Below are positions 1 through 7,646 of a DNA stretch of 27,814 bases, one piece after another (within the stretch, counting starts at the first letter, position 1; every line of letters starts with the position of its first letter). Source of the DNA: an uncultured Coprococcus sp. (GTDB lineage: Bacteria > Bacillota > Clostridia > Lachnospirales > Lachnospiraceae); NCBI GenBank assembly GCA_900548215.1, contig URJI01000029.1, positions 1-27,814 on the forward strand, written 5' to 3'. The notes under the pieces are model-generated. The model was not told where the DNA came from and ran no database searches. It was given only the letters and a program-made list of their open reading frames with translations. A program made the position numbers and the translations under genes.

Positions 1-254
1 GCTGCTGAATGTGTCATACCTGAACAACCGATAGTCTCAACAAGGGCCTCCTCGATAACGCCCTCTTTTACGTTAAGTGAAAGCTTGCAGGCACCCTGCT
101 GTGGTGCACACCAGCCTACACCATGTGTAAAACCAGAGATATCTTTGATTTCCTTTGAGTAAACCCACTTTCCTTCTTCTGGGATAGGAGCTGGCTCATG
201 CTTTGCACCCTTTGCAACAGGGCACATGTTTTCAACTTCCTTAGTGTAAATCAT
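1..254 (-). CDS. NifU-like Fe-S cluster scaffold (GGGtGRT family), N-terminal 84 residues
   Basis: The reverse strand starts MIYTKEVENMCPVAKGAKHE and stays open to the window edge, so only the first 84 or so residues are present. The start is supported by an AAAGGAG ribosome binding site just upstream. I recognise the opening and the GFTHGVGWCAPQQGACKLSL stretch (C49, C56) and IGCSGMTHSA (C77) as the clostridial NifU-like scaffold family often called GGGtGRT protein, which normally runs to about 230 residues. Its presumed role is Fe-S cluster assembly or delivery in the cytosol; this rests on family membership. The rest of the gene lies beyond base 1. Confidence 0.8.
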   Translation of the reverse strand, partial: MIYTKEVENMCPVAKGAKHEPAPIPEEGKWVYSKEIKDISGFTHGVGWCAPQQGACKLSLNVKEGVIEEALVETIGCSGMTHSA

Positions 255-612
255 TGTGAAACTCCTTTCAAAATATGAATTCTTAAAAGCGGTTTCGAAT
301 TCTCTAATTCAAACCATCAGTGGTATTTTCTCACAAAACGGTTAGTAAGTCCATAGCTTATTGAAAATTTTTGTCGCATTTACGTGTACTTTCTCAAGTA
401 CAGCACACCTTATTGAGAATTTTTTTGATAAGGCTGCTTAACATGGCTTTATGGCTTGAATACCCCCTGCTTTATATTTTAAAATAAGAATGTTATATGT
501 CTAAATATCAGCACGGCTGGTCAAAACATCAACAAAATATATATAACAAACCAATCAGCCTGAAGTATAATTTATTTCAGGAATTATTATAAATGCATCA
601 GGAGGTACACAA
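255..612. other. 358-bp divergent intergenic region with repeats
   Basis: This gap separates the NifU-like gene (leftward) from the PHP gene (rightward) and should hold both promoters. A direct repeat CTTATTGAAAATTTTTGT (357-374) recurs as CTTATTGAGAATTTTTTT (409-426), and a perfect 7-bp inverted repeat TGTACTT/AAGTACA with a 4-base loop (385-402) sits between the copies. TATAAT at 566-571 is a possible -10 for the PHP gene, but I see no convincing -35. No coding sequence is evident. Confidence 0.5.
357..426. repeat. Direct repeat pair flanking a 7-bp palindrome, possible operator
   Basis: The two 18-base copies differ at three positions and start 52 bases apart. The palindrome at 385-402 lies between them. 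Read on the minus strand the palindrome gives a hairpin with a GAGA tetraloop. It lies 130 to 170 bases upstream of the NifU-like start, so it could be a regulator site or part of that gene's leader. No known regulator motif was recognised. Confidence 0.4.
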
Positions 613-1524
613 ATGAGATTTATAGATCTGCATCTTCATACGACAGCTTCAGATGGATCATGCACACCTGCTGAAGTGTGTCAGTTAGCAATAGACAGGA
701 GTCTGGCTGCAATAGCCATCACAGATCACGACACTGTGGACGGCGTGGCAAATGCCATAAGCTATGCTGAAAATTTCAATAAAACACTGGTCAGGCAAGA
801 GGCTGCCGAATCAGACAGCCGTTTCTCATCAAGTGAAGATCACCATATAACCGTCATCCCCGGTATAGAGATGTCCGCCATATATCAGAATGTCGAGATC
901 CACATCCTTGGTTTCTATATGGATTACAAAAATCCCGACCTTCTCTCCCGCCTTGCTGCGATCAAGCAGGGAAGACTTGACAGAAATGAAGCCATGTGCC
1001 AGCGTTTCCGCGCCGACGGCATAGATATGACCATGGAGAAACTTCGGCACGGCAATCCAGACACAGTCGTCACCAGAGCACATTTTGCCAGAGTCCTTAT
1101 AGCTGAAGGGGTATGCCGTGACATGAATCAAGCATTCAAGAAATACCTTGGAAAAAAGAGCAAATATTACATTCCTACTCCCGACATTCCGGCAGAGGAC
1201 GCCATAGAGCTCATAAGAACATACGGAAAGGCAGCATTTATCGCCCACCCTCTTCTGTACGGTTTTGGATACAGCCAGATTGAAAAAATGATCGATGACC
1301 TGAAACCATGTGGTCTCTCCGGGCTTGAAGTGTATCATTCGTCAAACAACTCTTATGAATCAGGAAAACTGAGGGAGATTGCCAGAGCACACGGTCTGCT
1401 CATATCCGGAGGTTCTGATTTCCACGGCGCTGCCAAACCGGATATATCTATCGGAAGCGGCCGCGGAGGACTGCGGATCACGGAATCCGTCTACCATGAC
1501 ATTTACGACTACTGTCATAGATGA
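613..1524 (+). CDS. PHP-domain metal-dependent phosphoesterase
   Basis: A 303-residue protein of the PHP family, close to the TrpH/YciV (RNase AM) group, which uses a cluster of two or three metals to cleave phosphoesters such as the 5' end of RNA. The metal-binding motifs are in order: DLHLHT with H7 and H9, D14 in SDG, TDHD (D38, H39), PGIE (E86), IHILG (H97), TRAHFA (H157), AHPLL (H212) and SGGSDFHG (D269, H271). Residues 54-77 form a polar insertion between the second and third motifs that is likely a surface loop. The start is fixed by AGGAGG (600-605) seven bases upstream. The gene stands alone. The exact substrate (RNA 5' end or 3',5'-bisnucleotide) cannot be read from the sequence. 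Confidence 0.85.
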   Translation: MRFIDLHLHTTASDGSCTPAEVCQLAIDRSLAAIAITDHDTVDGVANAISYAENFNKTLVRQEAAESDSRFSSSEDHHITVIPGIEMSAIYQNVEIHILGFYMDYKNPDLLSRLAAIKQGRLDRNEAMCQRFRADGIDMTMEKLRHGNPDTVVTRAHFARVLIAEGVCRDMNQAFKKYLGKKSKYYIPTPDIPAEDAIELIRTYGKAAFIAHPLLYGFGYSQIEKMIDDLKPCGLSGLEVYHSSNNSYESGKLREIARAHGLLISGGSDFHGAAKPDISIGSGRGGLRITESVYHDIYDYCHR

Positions 1525-1591
1525 CCTCCTGATCTCTTCAAAATAGACACAAGTCAAATAAACCTAAGCTAAATACGCACGAACCATGCAC

Positions 1592-1679
1592 AAAAAATAC
1601 CGGCTCCGCATCACCAGACCTTTGCCCCATCCACTTTCATGGATACATGGCATCCGAATCTGGCCTTTGCAGGCCGGTA
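1592..1679 (-). terminator. Long imperfect hairpin followed by T6, probable terminator of tgt-yajC
   Basis: Four nested helices can be drawn: TACCGGC (1598-1604) with GCCGGTA (1673-1679), CCAGA (1614-1618) with TCTGG (1659-1663), TGCC (1623-1626) with GGCA (1649-1652), and ATCCA (1629-1633) with TGGAT (1640-1644). On the minus strand the final arm runs straight into six T. The element lies 28 bases past the yajC stop, so an oversized intrinsic terminator is the simplest reading. A structured small RNA or a miniature mobile element is the alternative. Confidence 0.5.
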
Positions 1680-1706
1680 ATTATTTTCTGTGTACAAAGT
1701 CAGAAT

Positions 1707-2105
1707 TTATATCTTATTCTTTCCCTTGTCCTTGCTCTTATCCTTATCTTTATCTTTGTCATCCTCAGCTACGACTGCACTGCCCTGCTTCTCAAGCTCA
1801 GCTACTGCGTTCTTGTGCATAGGGATACGGCAGTTCTTGTTGTTACCAAACTCAACGATGATGGTTGTGTCATCAACAACGTCAAGGACTGTTCCATAAA
1901 AACCGCTTGTTGTCATGATGTTGTCACCTGGCTCTATACGGTTCTGCATCTCCTGAGTCTTAGTTCTCTGCTTCTTCTGTGGTCTGATCATCATAAAGTA
2001 GATTATTGCACCAAAGATGATAATGTACAAAACGATGAACATTACAGATGAACCCTGATTTGGATTTTGGTTTGTGTTTGCTAAAATAGTTGAAAGTGAA
2101 TTCAT
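1707..2105 (-). CDS. yajC: Preprotein translocase accessory subunit YajC
   Basis: A 132-residue YajC, the small membrane partner of SecDF that assists the Sec translocon. A short N-terminal segment leads into one membrane helix at about 22-40, followed by the family hallmark IRPQKKQ and a small soluble domain with EPGDNIMTTSGFYGTV (58-73). The C-terminal tail (about 116-132) is almost pure Asp/Lys, encoded by a degenerate 6-base repeat, which is longer and more charged than usual. AAGGAG lies 8 bases before the start. The gene follows tgt by 62 bases with no terminator between, the order seen in many bacteria, so the two are likely cotranscribed. Confidence 0.9.
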   Translation of the reverse strand: MNSLSTILANTNQNPNQGSSVMFIVLYIIIFGAIIYFMMIRPQKKQRTKTQEMQNRIEPGDNIMTTSGFYGTVLDVVDDTTIIVEFGNNKNCRIPMHKNAVAELEKQGSAVVAEDDKDKDKDKSKDKGKNKI

Positions 2106-2167
2106 TCCATATTCTCCTTATAGTTTATTATTTACAGATATTATATCACCATGTAAATGCATGATAC

Positions 2168-3301
2168 CTACTGCTCTCCACCAGCAAGGCTCTCAAGCAT
2201 TGATTTCTTGTATGACTGATATCTACCTTCTTCAATAGCCTCTCTGATTTCCTTCATCATATTATTATAAAAATACAAATTATGCAAGACGCAAAATCTC
2301 ATACCCAGCATTTCGTTTGCTTTTAACAGATGTCTTATGTATGCCCTGCTGTAATGCTGGCATGCCGGACATCCACAGCCCTCCTCTATAGGTCTGTCAT
2401 CGGTCTCGAATCTGGCATTCTTGAGATTCAGCTTTCCATGCTTTGTATACACATGGGCGTGTCGTCCGTTTCTTGATGGATATACACAGTCGAAGAAGTC
2501 AACGCCTCTGTCAACGGCCTCAAGTATATTTGCAGGAGTTCCTACACCCATGAGATATGTCGGTCTGTCCTCTGGGAGGTGCGGCACTGTCACATCAAGT
2601 ATGTGGTACATCTGCTCTGCAGTCTCTCCGACAGCAAGTCCTCCGATGGCATATCCAGGAAGATCAAGCTCACTTATTCTCTTCGCATGGTCTATTCTGA
2701 TATCATCATATACTGCGCCCTGGTTAATTCCAAAAAGCAGCTGATTCTTATTGATCGTATCTGGCAGACTGTTGAGCCTCTCCATCTCCGTCTTACATCT
2801 GACAAGCCATCTTGCAGTCCTTGCAACAGAATTCTCTACATACTTCCTGTCTGCCAGAGCAGGTGCACACTCATCAAATGCCATGGCTATAGTAGACGCA
2901 AGATTTGACTGTATCTGCATACTCTCCTCAGGCCCCATAAATATCTTACGGCCGTCAACGTGTGAGTTGAAGGTAACGCCCTCTTCCTTTATCTTTCTGA
3001 GTCCGGCAAGTGAAAACACCTGGAATCCACCTGAGTCCGTGAGTATCGGTCTGTCCCAATACATAAACTTATGTAAACCACCCAGCTGCTTGACTATCTT
3101 GTCACCTGGTCTCACATGGAGATGATATGTGTTTGAAAGCTCTATCTGGCATCCAATATCCTTGAGATCAGTGGTCGCCACAGCTCCTTTTATCGCTGCC
3201 GCTGTTCCGACATTCATAAAAAGCGGAGTCTGAACCGTTCCATGAACAGTCTGGAATTCAGCCCTCTTTGCTCTTCCATCTTTACAAAGTATCTTATACA
3301 T
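2168..3301 (-). CDS. tgt: tRNA-guanine(34) transglycosylase
   Basis: A 377-residue bacterial Tgt, which swaps guanine-34 in GUN anticodons for the queuosine precursor preQ1. Key features with this start: DSGGFQVFSL with general acid/base D89, GGLAVGE (220-226) for base binding, the nucleophile D271 in FFDCVYPSRNGR, and the zinc site C309, C311, C314 and H340. The frame is open for 19 further codons upstream to 3358, but the start at 3301 gives the usual family length, matches the family's N-terminus and has AAAGG 11 bases upstream. The upstream stretch also contains promoter-like sequence. GINQGAVYDD replaces the more common GIVQGG at the substrate loop. Confidence 0.93.
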   Translation of the reverse strand: MYKILCKDGRAKRAEFQTVHGTVQTPLFMNVGTAAAIKGAVATTDLKDIGCQIELSNTYHLHVRPGDKIVKQLGGLHKFMYWDRPILTDSGGFQVFSLAGLRKIKEEGVTFNSHVDGRKIFMGPEESMQIQSNLASTIAMAFDECAPALADRKYVENSVARTARWLVRCKTEMERLNSLPDTINKNQLLFGINQGAVYDDIRIDHAKRISELDLPGYAIGGLAVGETAEQMYHILDVTVPHLPEDRPTYLMGVGTPANILEAVDRGVDFFDCVYPSRNGRHAHVYTKHGKLNLKNARFETDDRPIEEGCGCPACQHYSRAYIRHLLKANEMLGMRFCVLHNLYFYNNMMKEIREAIEEGRYQSYKKSMLESLAGGEQ

Positions 3302-3375
3302 TATTATGTAAACCTTTCTATTAATATCATACTTAAAATATAATGCACCATTTTGCATGTATTTGCAAGATTAAA

Positions 3376-3461
3376 CTTGACGACATATAAAACGACATAT
3401 TAAGAGGTAGCACGCTGATGCGCGCACTGTCATCAAGCTTACGCTTGACGACATATAAAAC
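3376..3461. repeat. 18-bp perfect direct repeat between tgt and htrA
   Basis: CTTGACGACATATAAAAC occurs at 3376-3393 and again, identically, at 3444-3461, 68 bases apart; a partial copy (CGACATAT) follows the first. The second copy forms the T-rich tail of the htrA terminator on the minus strand, so the first may be what is left of a local duplication. A short CAAGC/GCTTG hairpin lies just before the second copy. Confidence 0.7.
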
Positions 3462-3492
3462 AGCACCTGTAATTTCACTTACAGGTGCTGTT
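3459..3492 (-). terminator. Intrinsic terminator of htrA
   Basis: A perfect 14-bp stem, AACAGCACCTGTAA with TTACAGGTGCTGTT, has a 6-base loop. On the minus strand it ends in TTTTATAT. It lies about 60 bases past the htrA stop and upstream of the tgt promoter region, so it separates the two units. Confidence 0.85.
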
Positions 3493-3553
3493 ATCCCAAT
3501 CTATAGACTTTCAGTTCTGTTAGCCCCGTGCTAAAACACTACTGAATTTTACC

Positions 3554-5338
3554 TTACTGTTTCTCTTTTAATGTGGCTGTGGCTGTCTGCTTCTCATAGT
3601 TGCCATTGTTATTCCTGTAATATACGATAGTTACCTTATCGCCAGGATTGCATGCTACGATCTTGTCATGGAATGTATCCATATCTGCTATATCCTCTCC
3701 ATCAAGACTGCAGATGATATCACCTGACTGAAGTCCACACTCTTCTGCTGCTGAGCCCTGCTCTACAGATGATACATACACACCTTCAGGCATATTCAGA
3801 AGCTGTGAATACTGGCTTGTGATAGTCTCTGCTGATATTCCAAGGTACGCCTGTCCTGCTGATGTTCCGCTATCTGCTGTGTTCTTGCCTGCTATGAGGT
3901 CATTTATAATATCCTGTATATCTGATATAGGAAGAGCATATCCCATGCCTTCAACACTTGTGTCTGAATACTTTGCTGTGTTGATACCGATGAGCTCACC
4001 TTTCATATTTACAAGTGCACCGCCACTATTACCAGGATTGATGGCTGCATCTGTCTGAAGAACCTTAACTGTCTCATCCGAAGCACTCACCTCTCTGTCA
4101 AGTGCACTTATATATCCAACTGTGACTGACTGACCATATCCAAGTGCATTTCCTATTGCCACACACGGATCACCGACTGAGAGATCATCTGATGAACCAA
4201 CCTGAATCTCACTTATAGCATCAAGCGTATCTGAATCTATGTCTGAGAGATCAACTGTTGCAACTGCCACATCGTTGTTCTCCACATATCCCTTTACTGT
4301 AGCATCTGCACTCTTGTCATCGACAAATGTCACAGACAATGACTTCGAGTCCTTTACTACGTGGTAGTTAGTCGCAATGTACAGATACTTGTCATCCTTA
4401 CCAATGATGATACCTGAACCTGCACCTGTTGATTCCTGCTGATATGAATCAAACCAGTTATTGTAGGTTGTCACATACGTTCCTGTGATGGAAACGATTG
4501 ATGGCATAACTTTCTTTGCAACTGATGCAACATCATATACAGTTGAGTTTGTATTTGCTGTATCTGAGCTTGCTGCCTGCTTAAGCTGTGGTGCATTGCT
4601 CTCAGTTGAAGCTTCGCTCACTGCAGCCTCGGTTGTTGTGGCCACAGAACCTGTACTACCGCCTGCAAGCTTGTCAGTTCCATATCTCACGCCCTGAAAT
4701 ACTGCAGCTGCCACAAGGCCAAATACTGCAGCTGATGCTACCAGCAATCCTGCCTTCTTTGCAAATCCACCCTTGCCGGATGACTTGCCACTGTTCTTCT
4801 TATTCTTCTTTACCTTATGTGCGGTATTCATAGTATCGTGATCTGTGTAACCGGAAATCGTGCTGTTCATCCTGCTCTGTCCTGACTGACCAGCTGGCAT
4901 GCCGCCCATACCATTCTGAGACTGCTGATATCCCATCTGCTGATCTTGTGTTCTTGCTGTCTGTCCGGATCTCTGCTGATATCCTGGTACAGAACCAGCA
5001 CCCGGCTGTCCCTGGTAATTATTGTTCATCCTCTGGCTGTCATACCATGCTTCCATTCCGTTCACATTCTTCTGAAAACCGTTGTATGACTGTCTCTGAC
5101 TGTCCTGCTGAGTCTTACTGTATCCTGGATTCTGTTCCTGAGTATGTCTGTCGAAACGTGAATCTCCCTGATTCTTCATGTAACTGAAATGATAAAGGCC
5201 ATCTGACTGCTGTGTTCCCTGTGCCGGCTGTTCACTCTGGCCCATCTGTGTCTGTGACGTCTGCTCATTCTGAATTCCCTGTGTTTCGCTCTGAGCGCCA
5301 TTCTGACTGGTTAAATCTTCTCTGTTGTCCTGATCCAT
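3554..5338 (-). CDS. htrA: HtrA/DegP-type membrane-anchored serine protease with PDZ domain
   Basis: A 594-residue S1C protease that degrades misfolded proteins outside the membrane. The first 190 residues are cytoplasmic and rich in Gln, Asn, Gly and Ser, with no recognisable fold. A Lys-rich patch precedes one membrane helix (about 196-216). A Ser/Thr-rich linker leads to the trypsin-like domain with H326 (NYHVV), D356 (ENNDVAVA) and S438 (NPGNSGGAL), and a single C-terminal PDZ domain (about 495-590). The frame opens at 5347, but the AAAGG site touches that ATG and is 9 bases from the ATG at 5338, so 5338 is chosen. The long low-complexity N-terminus is unusual in Bacillus HtrA but common in Lachnospiraceae. 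The gene has its own terminator and a possible response-regulator site upstream. Confidence 0.9.
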   Translation of the reverse strand: MDQDNREDLTSQNGAQSETQGIQNEQTSQTQMGQSEQPAQGTQQSDGLYHFSYMKNQGDSRFDRHTQEQNPGYSKTQQDSQRQSYNGFQKNVNGMEAWYDSQRMNNNYQGQPGAGSVPGYQQRSGQTARTQDQQMGYQQSQNGMGGMPAGQSGQSRMNSTISGYTDHDTMNTAHKVKKNKKNSGKSSGKGGFAKKAGLLVASAAVFGLVAAAVFQGVRYGTDKLAGGSTGSVATTTEAAVSEASTESNAPQLKQAASSDTANTNSTVYDVASVAKKVMPSIVSITGTYVTTYNNWFDSYQQESTGAGSGIIIGKDDKYLYIATNYHVVKDSKSLSVTFVDDKSADATVKGYVENNDVAVATVDLSDIDSDTLDAISEIQVGSSDDLSVGDPCVAIGNALGYGQSVTVGYISALDREVSASDETVKVLQTDAAINPGNSGGALVNMKGELIGINTAKYSDTSVEGMGYALPISDIQDIINDLIAGKNTADSGTSAGQAYLGISAETITSQYSQLLNMPEGVYVSSVEQGSAAEECGLQSGDIICSLDGEDIADMDTFHDKIVACNPGDKVTIVYYRNNNGNYEKQTATATLKEKQ

Positions 5339-5402
5339 ATCTATCATCCTTTCAAAGTATTATTTTCTCATTTGCTATGTCTTTCTCTTGCTTACAATAG
5401 CT

Positions 5403-5433
5403 ACTATACTCATTAAATGTGTCTTAAATGTGT
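5403..5433 (-). promoter_or_regulatory. Candidate htrA promoter with 11-bp-phased direct repeat operator
   Basis: TTAAATGTGT occurs at 5413-5422 and again at 5424-5433, exactly 11 bases apart. On the minus strand the repeats (ACACATTTAA) end four bases before TATAGT (5408-5403), a candidate -10 for htrA, and take the place of a -35. Direct repeats in 11-base phase over the -35 are typical of sites for OmpR/PhoB-family response regulators. That htrA is controlled this way here is inference. Confidence 0.5.
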
Positions 5434-5463
5434 TTTTCATGTTTCAATTCTGTGCACAAATGG

Positions 5464-5469
5464 TATAAT
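5464..5469 (+). promoter_or_regulatory. Extended -10 promoter of the ABC operon
   Basis: TGGTATAAT is a perfect TATAAT with an upstream TG, which can compensate for the weak -35 (TTTCAA at 5442-5447, spacer 16). It lies about 60 bases before the first gene of the operon. Confidence 0.65.
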
Positions 5470-5531
5470 CTAGAAAGCACATTTGTTATATGGATGTGCG
5501 ATATGTAATAAAGAACAGGAGGAAGGTATAT

Positions 5532-5804
5532 ATGTTTAGAGTATGGGGGAAAATGATGAAGGATAACCGTCTGATAAAAGACACGGTTATATGTATATCC
5601 GACCCGGACATGACAAGGACTCACAAGGTTTACAAAGCTCTTGAGGATATGTGCTATGAATTCTGTATCACCAAGCCCATCTGGCTCGACAAGAACAAAC
5701 AGGAATTTATCAAGTTTCACTGGACAAGATTCTATGCGGATAACTTTGTTGAGTCAATAGATTTTGACTATCTGGAATTCAGAGTCATCGAGGAGGGATT
5801 TTAG
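5532..5804 (+). CDS. Conserved 90-residue protein of unknown function
   Basis: A small soluble protein starting MFRVWGKMMKDNRLIKD and carrying DPDMTRTHKVYKALEDMC, PIWLDKNKQEF and DFDYLEFRVIEE. I recognise this pattern as a small family common in Lachnospiraceae, but no function is known to me. The frame is open from 5490; the start at 5532 is chosen because AGGAGG (5517-5522) lies 9 bases upstream and the family starts with this MFR-type sequence. It has no membrane helix or signal peptide. The stop codon directly abuts the ATG of the ABC ATPase gene, so translation is probably coupled. Location in the operon may be incidental, since the family also occurs elsewhere. Confidence 0.75.
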   Translation: MFRVWGKMMKDNRLIKDTVICISDPDMTRTHKVYKALEDMCYEFCITKPIWLDKNKQEFIKFHWTRFYADNFVESIDFDYLEFRVIEEGF

Positions 5805-6476
5805 ATGTTTTCAGTAGATTCTGTCAGCAAGAGTTACGGCCGCCAAGAGGTTTTGTCTGACATTTCATTTAAAATAATGCCCGGTCAGTGTATCGCCCTT
5901 CTTGGGATCAACGGCTCAGGCAAATCTACGCTTCTCAATATATTAGCAGGCAACATCAAAGCCGATTCAGGAACATTTTCTTTTGACTCACCTGCAAAGC
6001 TCTCACTGCTTCCGCAGGACAATCCCCTTCTAGAGGAGCTTTCAGCCATGGACAATATCAGGCTGTGGCATCCCGGAACAAAGAAATCCATCCTGACCTC
6101 ACACAACTGTGCCATATTTGAAAAGCTTGGCGTAGACAGTTTCCTTAATAAGAAGGTTTCAAAGCTCTCAGGCGGCATGAAGAAGCGTCTGAGTCTTGCC
6201 ATAACCATGATGTCAGATCCCGATCTTCTGCTCCTGGATGAACCCCTTGCGTCACTTGACCTTCTGTGCAAGAATGGTATACTCCGCTATCTGAGCGACT
6301 ACATCACCTCAGGTGGATCAGTAATCATTGCAACCCATGAAACTGCCGCACTTGACATCTGCAGTCAGATCTATTCATTAAAAAGTGGAAGACTGCATCT
6401 CGAAATAGACAAGACCATCCCTGGCAGTCCGGCTTTTATTCCGCCTATCGAATATATAAAGATACTTCAGAGCTGA
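5805..6476 (+). CDS. ABC transporter ATP-binding protein
   Basis: A 223-residue single-domain ABC ATPase. Walker A is GINGSGKST (34-42), Q71 lies in the Q-loop (LLPQDN), the signature is LSGGMKKRLS (121-130), Walker B is LLLLDEP (141-147, catalytic E146), and the switch histidine is H178 in IATHE. All catalytic residues are present. The signature variant and short length match drug/bacteriocin-type (DrrA/CcmA-like) exporters with ABC-2 permeases, two of which follow. An AGGAGG inside the end of the previous gene serves as ribosome binding site. It should power export by the two downstream permeases; the substrate is unknown. Confidence 0.9.
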   Translation: MFSVDSVSKSYGRQEVLSDISFKIMPGQCIALLGINGSGKSTLLNILAGNIKADSGTFSFDSPAKLSLLPQDNPLLEELSAMDNIRLWHPGTKKSILTSHNCAIFEKLGVDSFLNKKVSKLSGGMKKRLSLAITMMSDPDLLLLDEPLASLDLLCKNGILRYLSDYITSGGSVIIATHETAALDICSQIYSLKSGRLHLEIDKTIPGSPAFIPPIEYIKILQS

Positions 6477-6518
6477 TATCTATTTCTGATCACCTATATG
6501 GAATTATAAGGAGATAAC

Positions 6519-7637
6519 ATGTTTTTCAGACTTGTACGTACCGATTTAAAGAGAATATCCACATACGGCAGATATCTTGCTGCTGCAGCTTTTATGCTTA
6601 TCTTCATATTCCTGGGACTTGCCACCAGAGCAGACGACCTGATCTATTCAAAAGACGACTCCCAGCCAATGAACATTGGAATAGTAATGAGCGCAGATTC
6701 CCAGTTTGCCAGAATTGCTTACGAATCCATATCATCTATGGACAGTTTCAATGACTCATGTAGTTTCACCGAGATATACAGCAAAGACAACGCACTTGAT
6801 ATGCTGGAATCCGGAAGTCTGTTTGCAGTGATATATGTCCCGGATAACATCATAAGCGACATTATGGATGGCACAAATACCCCTGTTGAGGTGTACTACT
6901 CAGACAACAGATCACTGAACACATTTGTGCTCAACGACCTGTTCAGATCTACATCTTCCATGCTCGGAATATCCCAGGCAGCCATATACTCAGTTCAGGC
7001 CATAGGCCGCAATCTCGAACTCCCGACAAGTGTCCAGAATTCCTTAAGCGATGAAGTCAATACACTTTTCCTGCAAAATGTATTAAACCGATCCGCTGCA
7101 TTTGCAATAAAAGAGATAAATGCCACAAGAGCCCAGAGCACCACAGACTTCTATGTATGTGCTGCCATAATTCTTATCATCATGCTCTGCGGGATCATAC
7201 TCATCTCGTTCAGGCTAAATGTTCCAAAAACTTACACTACAAAGCTATGCACACATAATGTTGGACATATCTTACAGGCCATAAGCAGCTACATATCATT
7301 TTTTGTATGGAATTACATCATATATGTGACTGTATATGCTGCGCTTGTCATAGTCTCAGTTTTTAACGGACAGATCAACGTGCATTTGTCTATCAGGGCC
7401 TTGTTGTTCGGTTTTACCATATCCGGTCTCATATCACTTATCGTGCTTATCGTGAGCCTTATACCGGCGGGACTGCATGGATGCACGCTGCTACTGGTCA
7501 CTGTCACTGTCATCACTGCATACCTCAGTGGTTTTTTCATACCTGAGGCGATGCTGCCAAACTTTGCAAAGACCATATGCCACTCTTCTATCTTTAACCA
7601 GATGGCACAGCATCTGTGCCGGCTTATATGCTTATAA
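6519..7637 (+). CDS. ABC-2 type transporter permease, first subunit
   Basis: A 372-residue membrane protein with one helix near the N-terminus (about 18-38), an extracytoplasmic domain of about 165 residues (PMNIGIVMSADSQFARIAYE, VIYVPDNIISDIMDG, VEVYYSDNR), and a C-terminal bundle of helices (about 210-232, 250-275, 292-312, 318-342). This is the ABC2_membrane_3 layout found in NatB/YhgE-like exporters. The FFIPEAMLP motif after the fifth helix is typical, but the protein then ends in QMAQHLCRLICL without the usual last helix, so it may be slightly truncated. AAGGAG lies 5 bases before the start. The next gene follows by 9 bases, its ribosome binding site overlapping this stop. Confidence 0.82.
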   Translation: MFFRLVRTDLKRISTYGRYLAAAAFMLIFIFLGLATRADDLIYSKDDSQPMNIGIVMSADSQFARIAYESISSMDSFNDSCSFTEIYSKDNALDMLESGSLFAVIYVPDNIISDIMDGTNTPVEVYYSDNRSLNTFVLNDLFRSTSSMLGISQAAIYSVQAIGRNLELPTSVQNSLSDEVNTLFLQNVLNRSAAFAIKEINATRAQSTTDFYVCAAIILIIMLCGIILISFRLNVPKTYTTKLCTHNVGHILQAISSYISFFVWNYIIYVTVYAALVIVSVFNGQINVHLSIRALLFGFTISGLISLIVLIVSLIPAGLHGCTLLLVTVTVITAYLSGFFIPEAMLPNFAKTICHSSIFNQMAQHLCRLICL

Positions 7638-7646
7638 GGAGTTATT

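Noticed and set aside
1661..1677. Plus-strand terminator for the PHP gene (TGGCC/GGCCG)
   Set aside because: The stem is only five pairs with a wobble, and the following sequence is not a T tract; the larger minus-strand hairpin explains the region better.
5885..6271. 128-codon minus-strand frame opposite the ABC ATPase gene
   Set aside because: It mirrors the Walker and signature region of a clear gene, has no family resemblance and no ribosome binding site.
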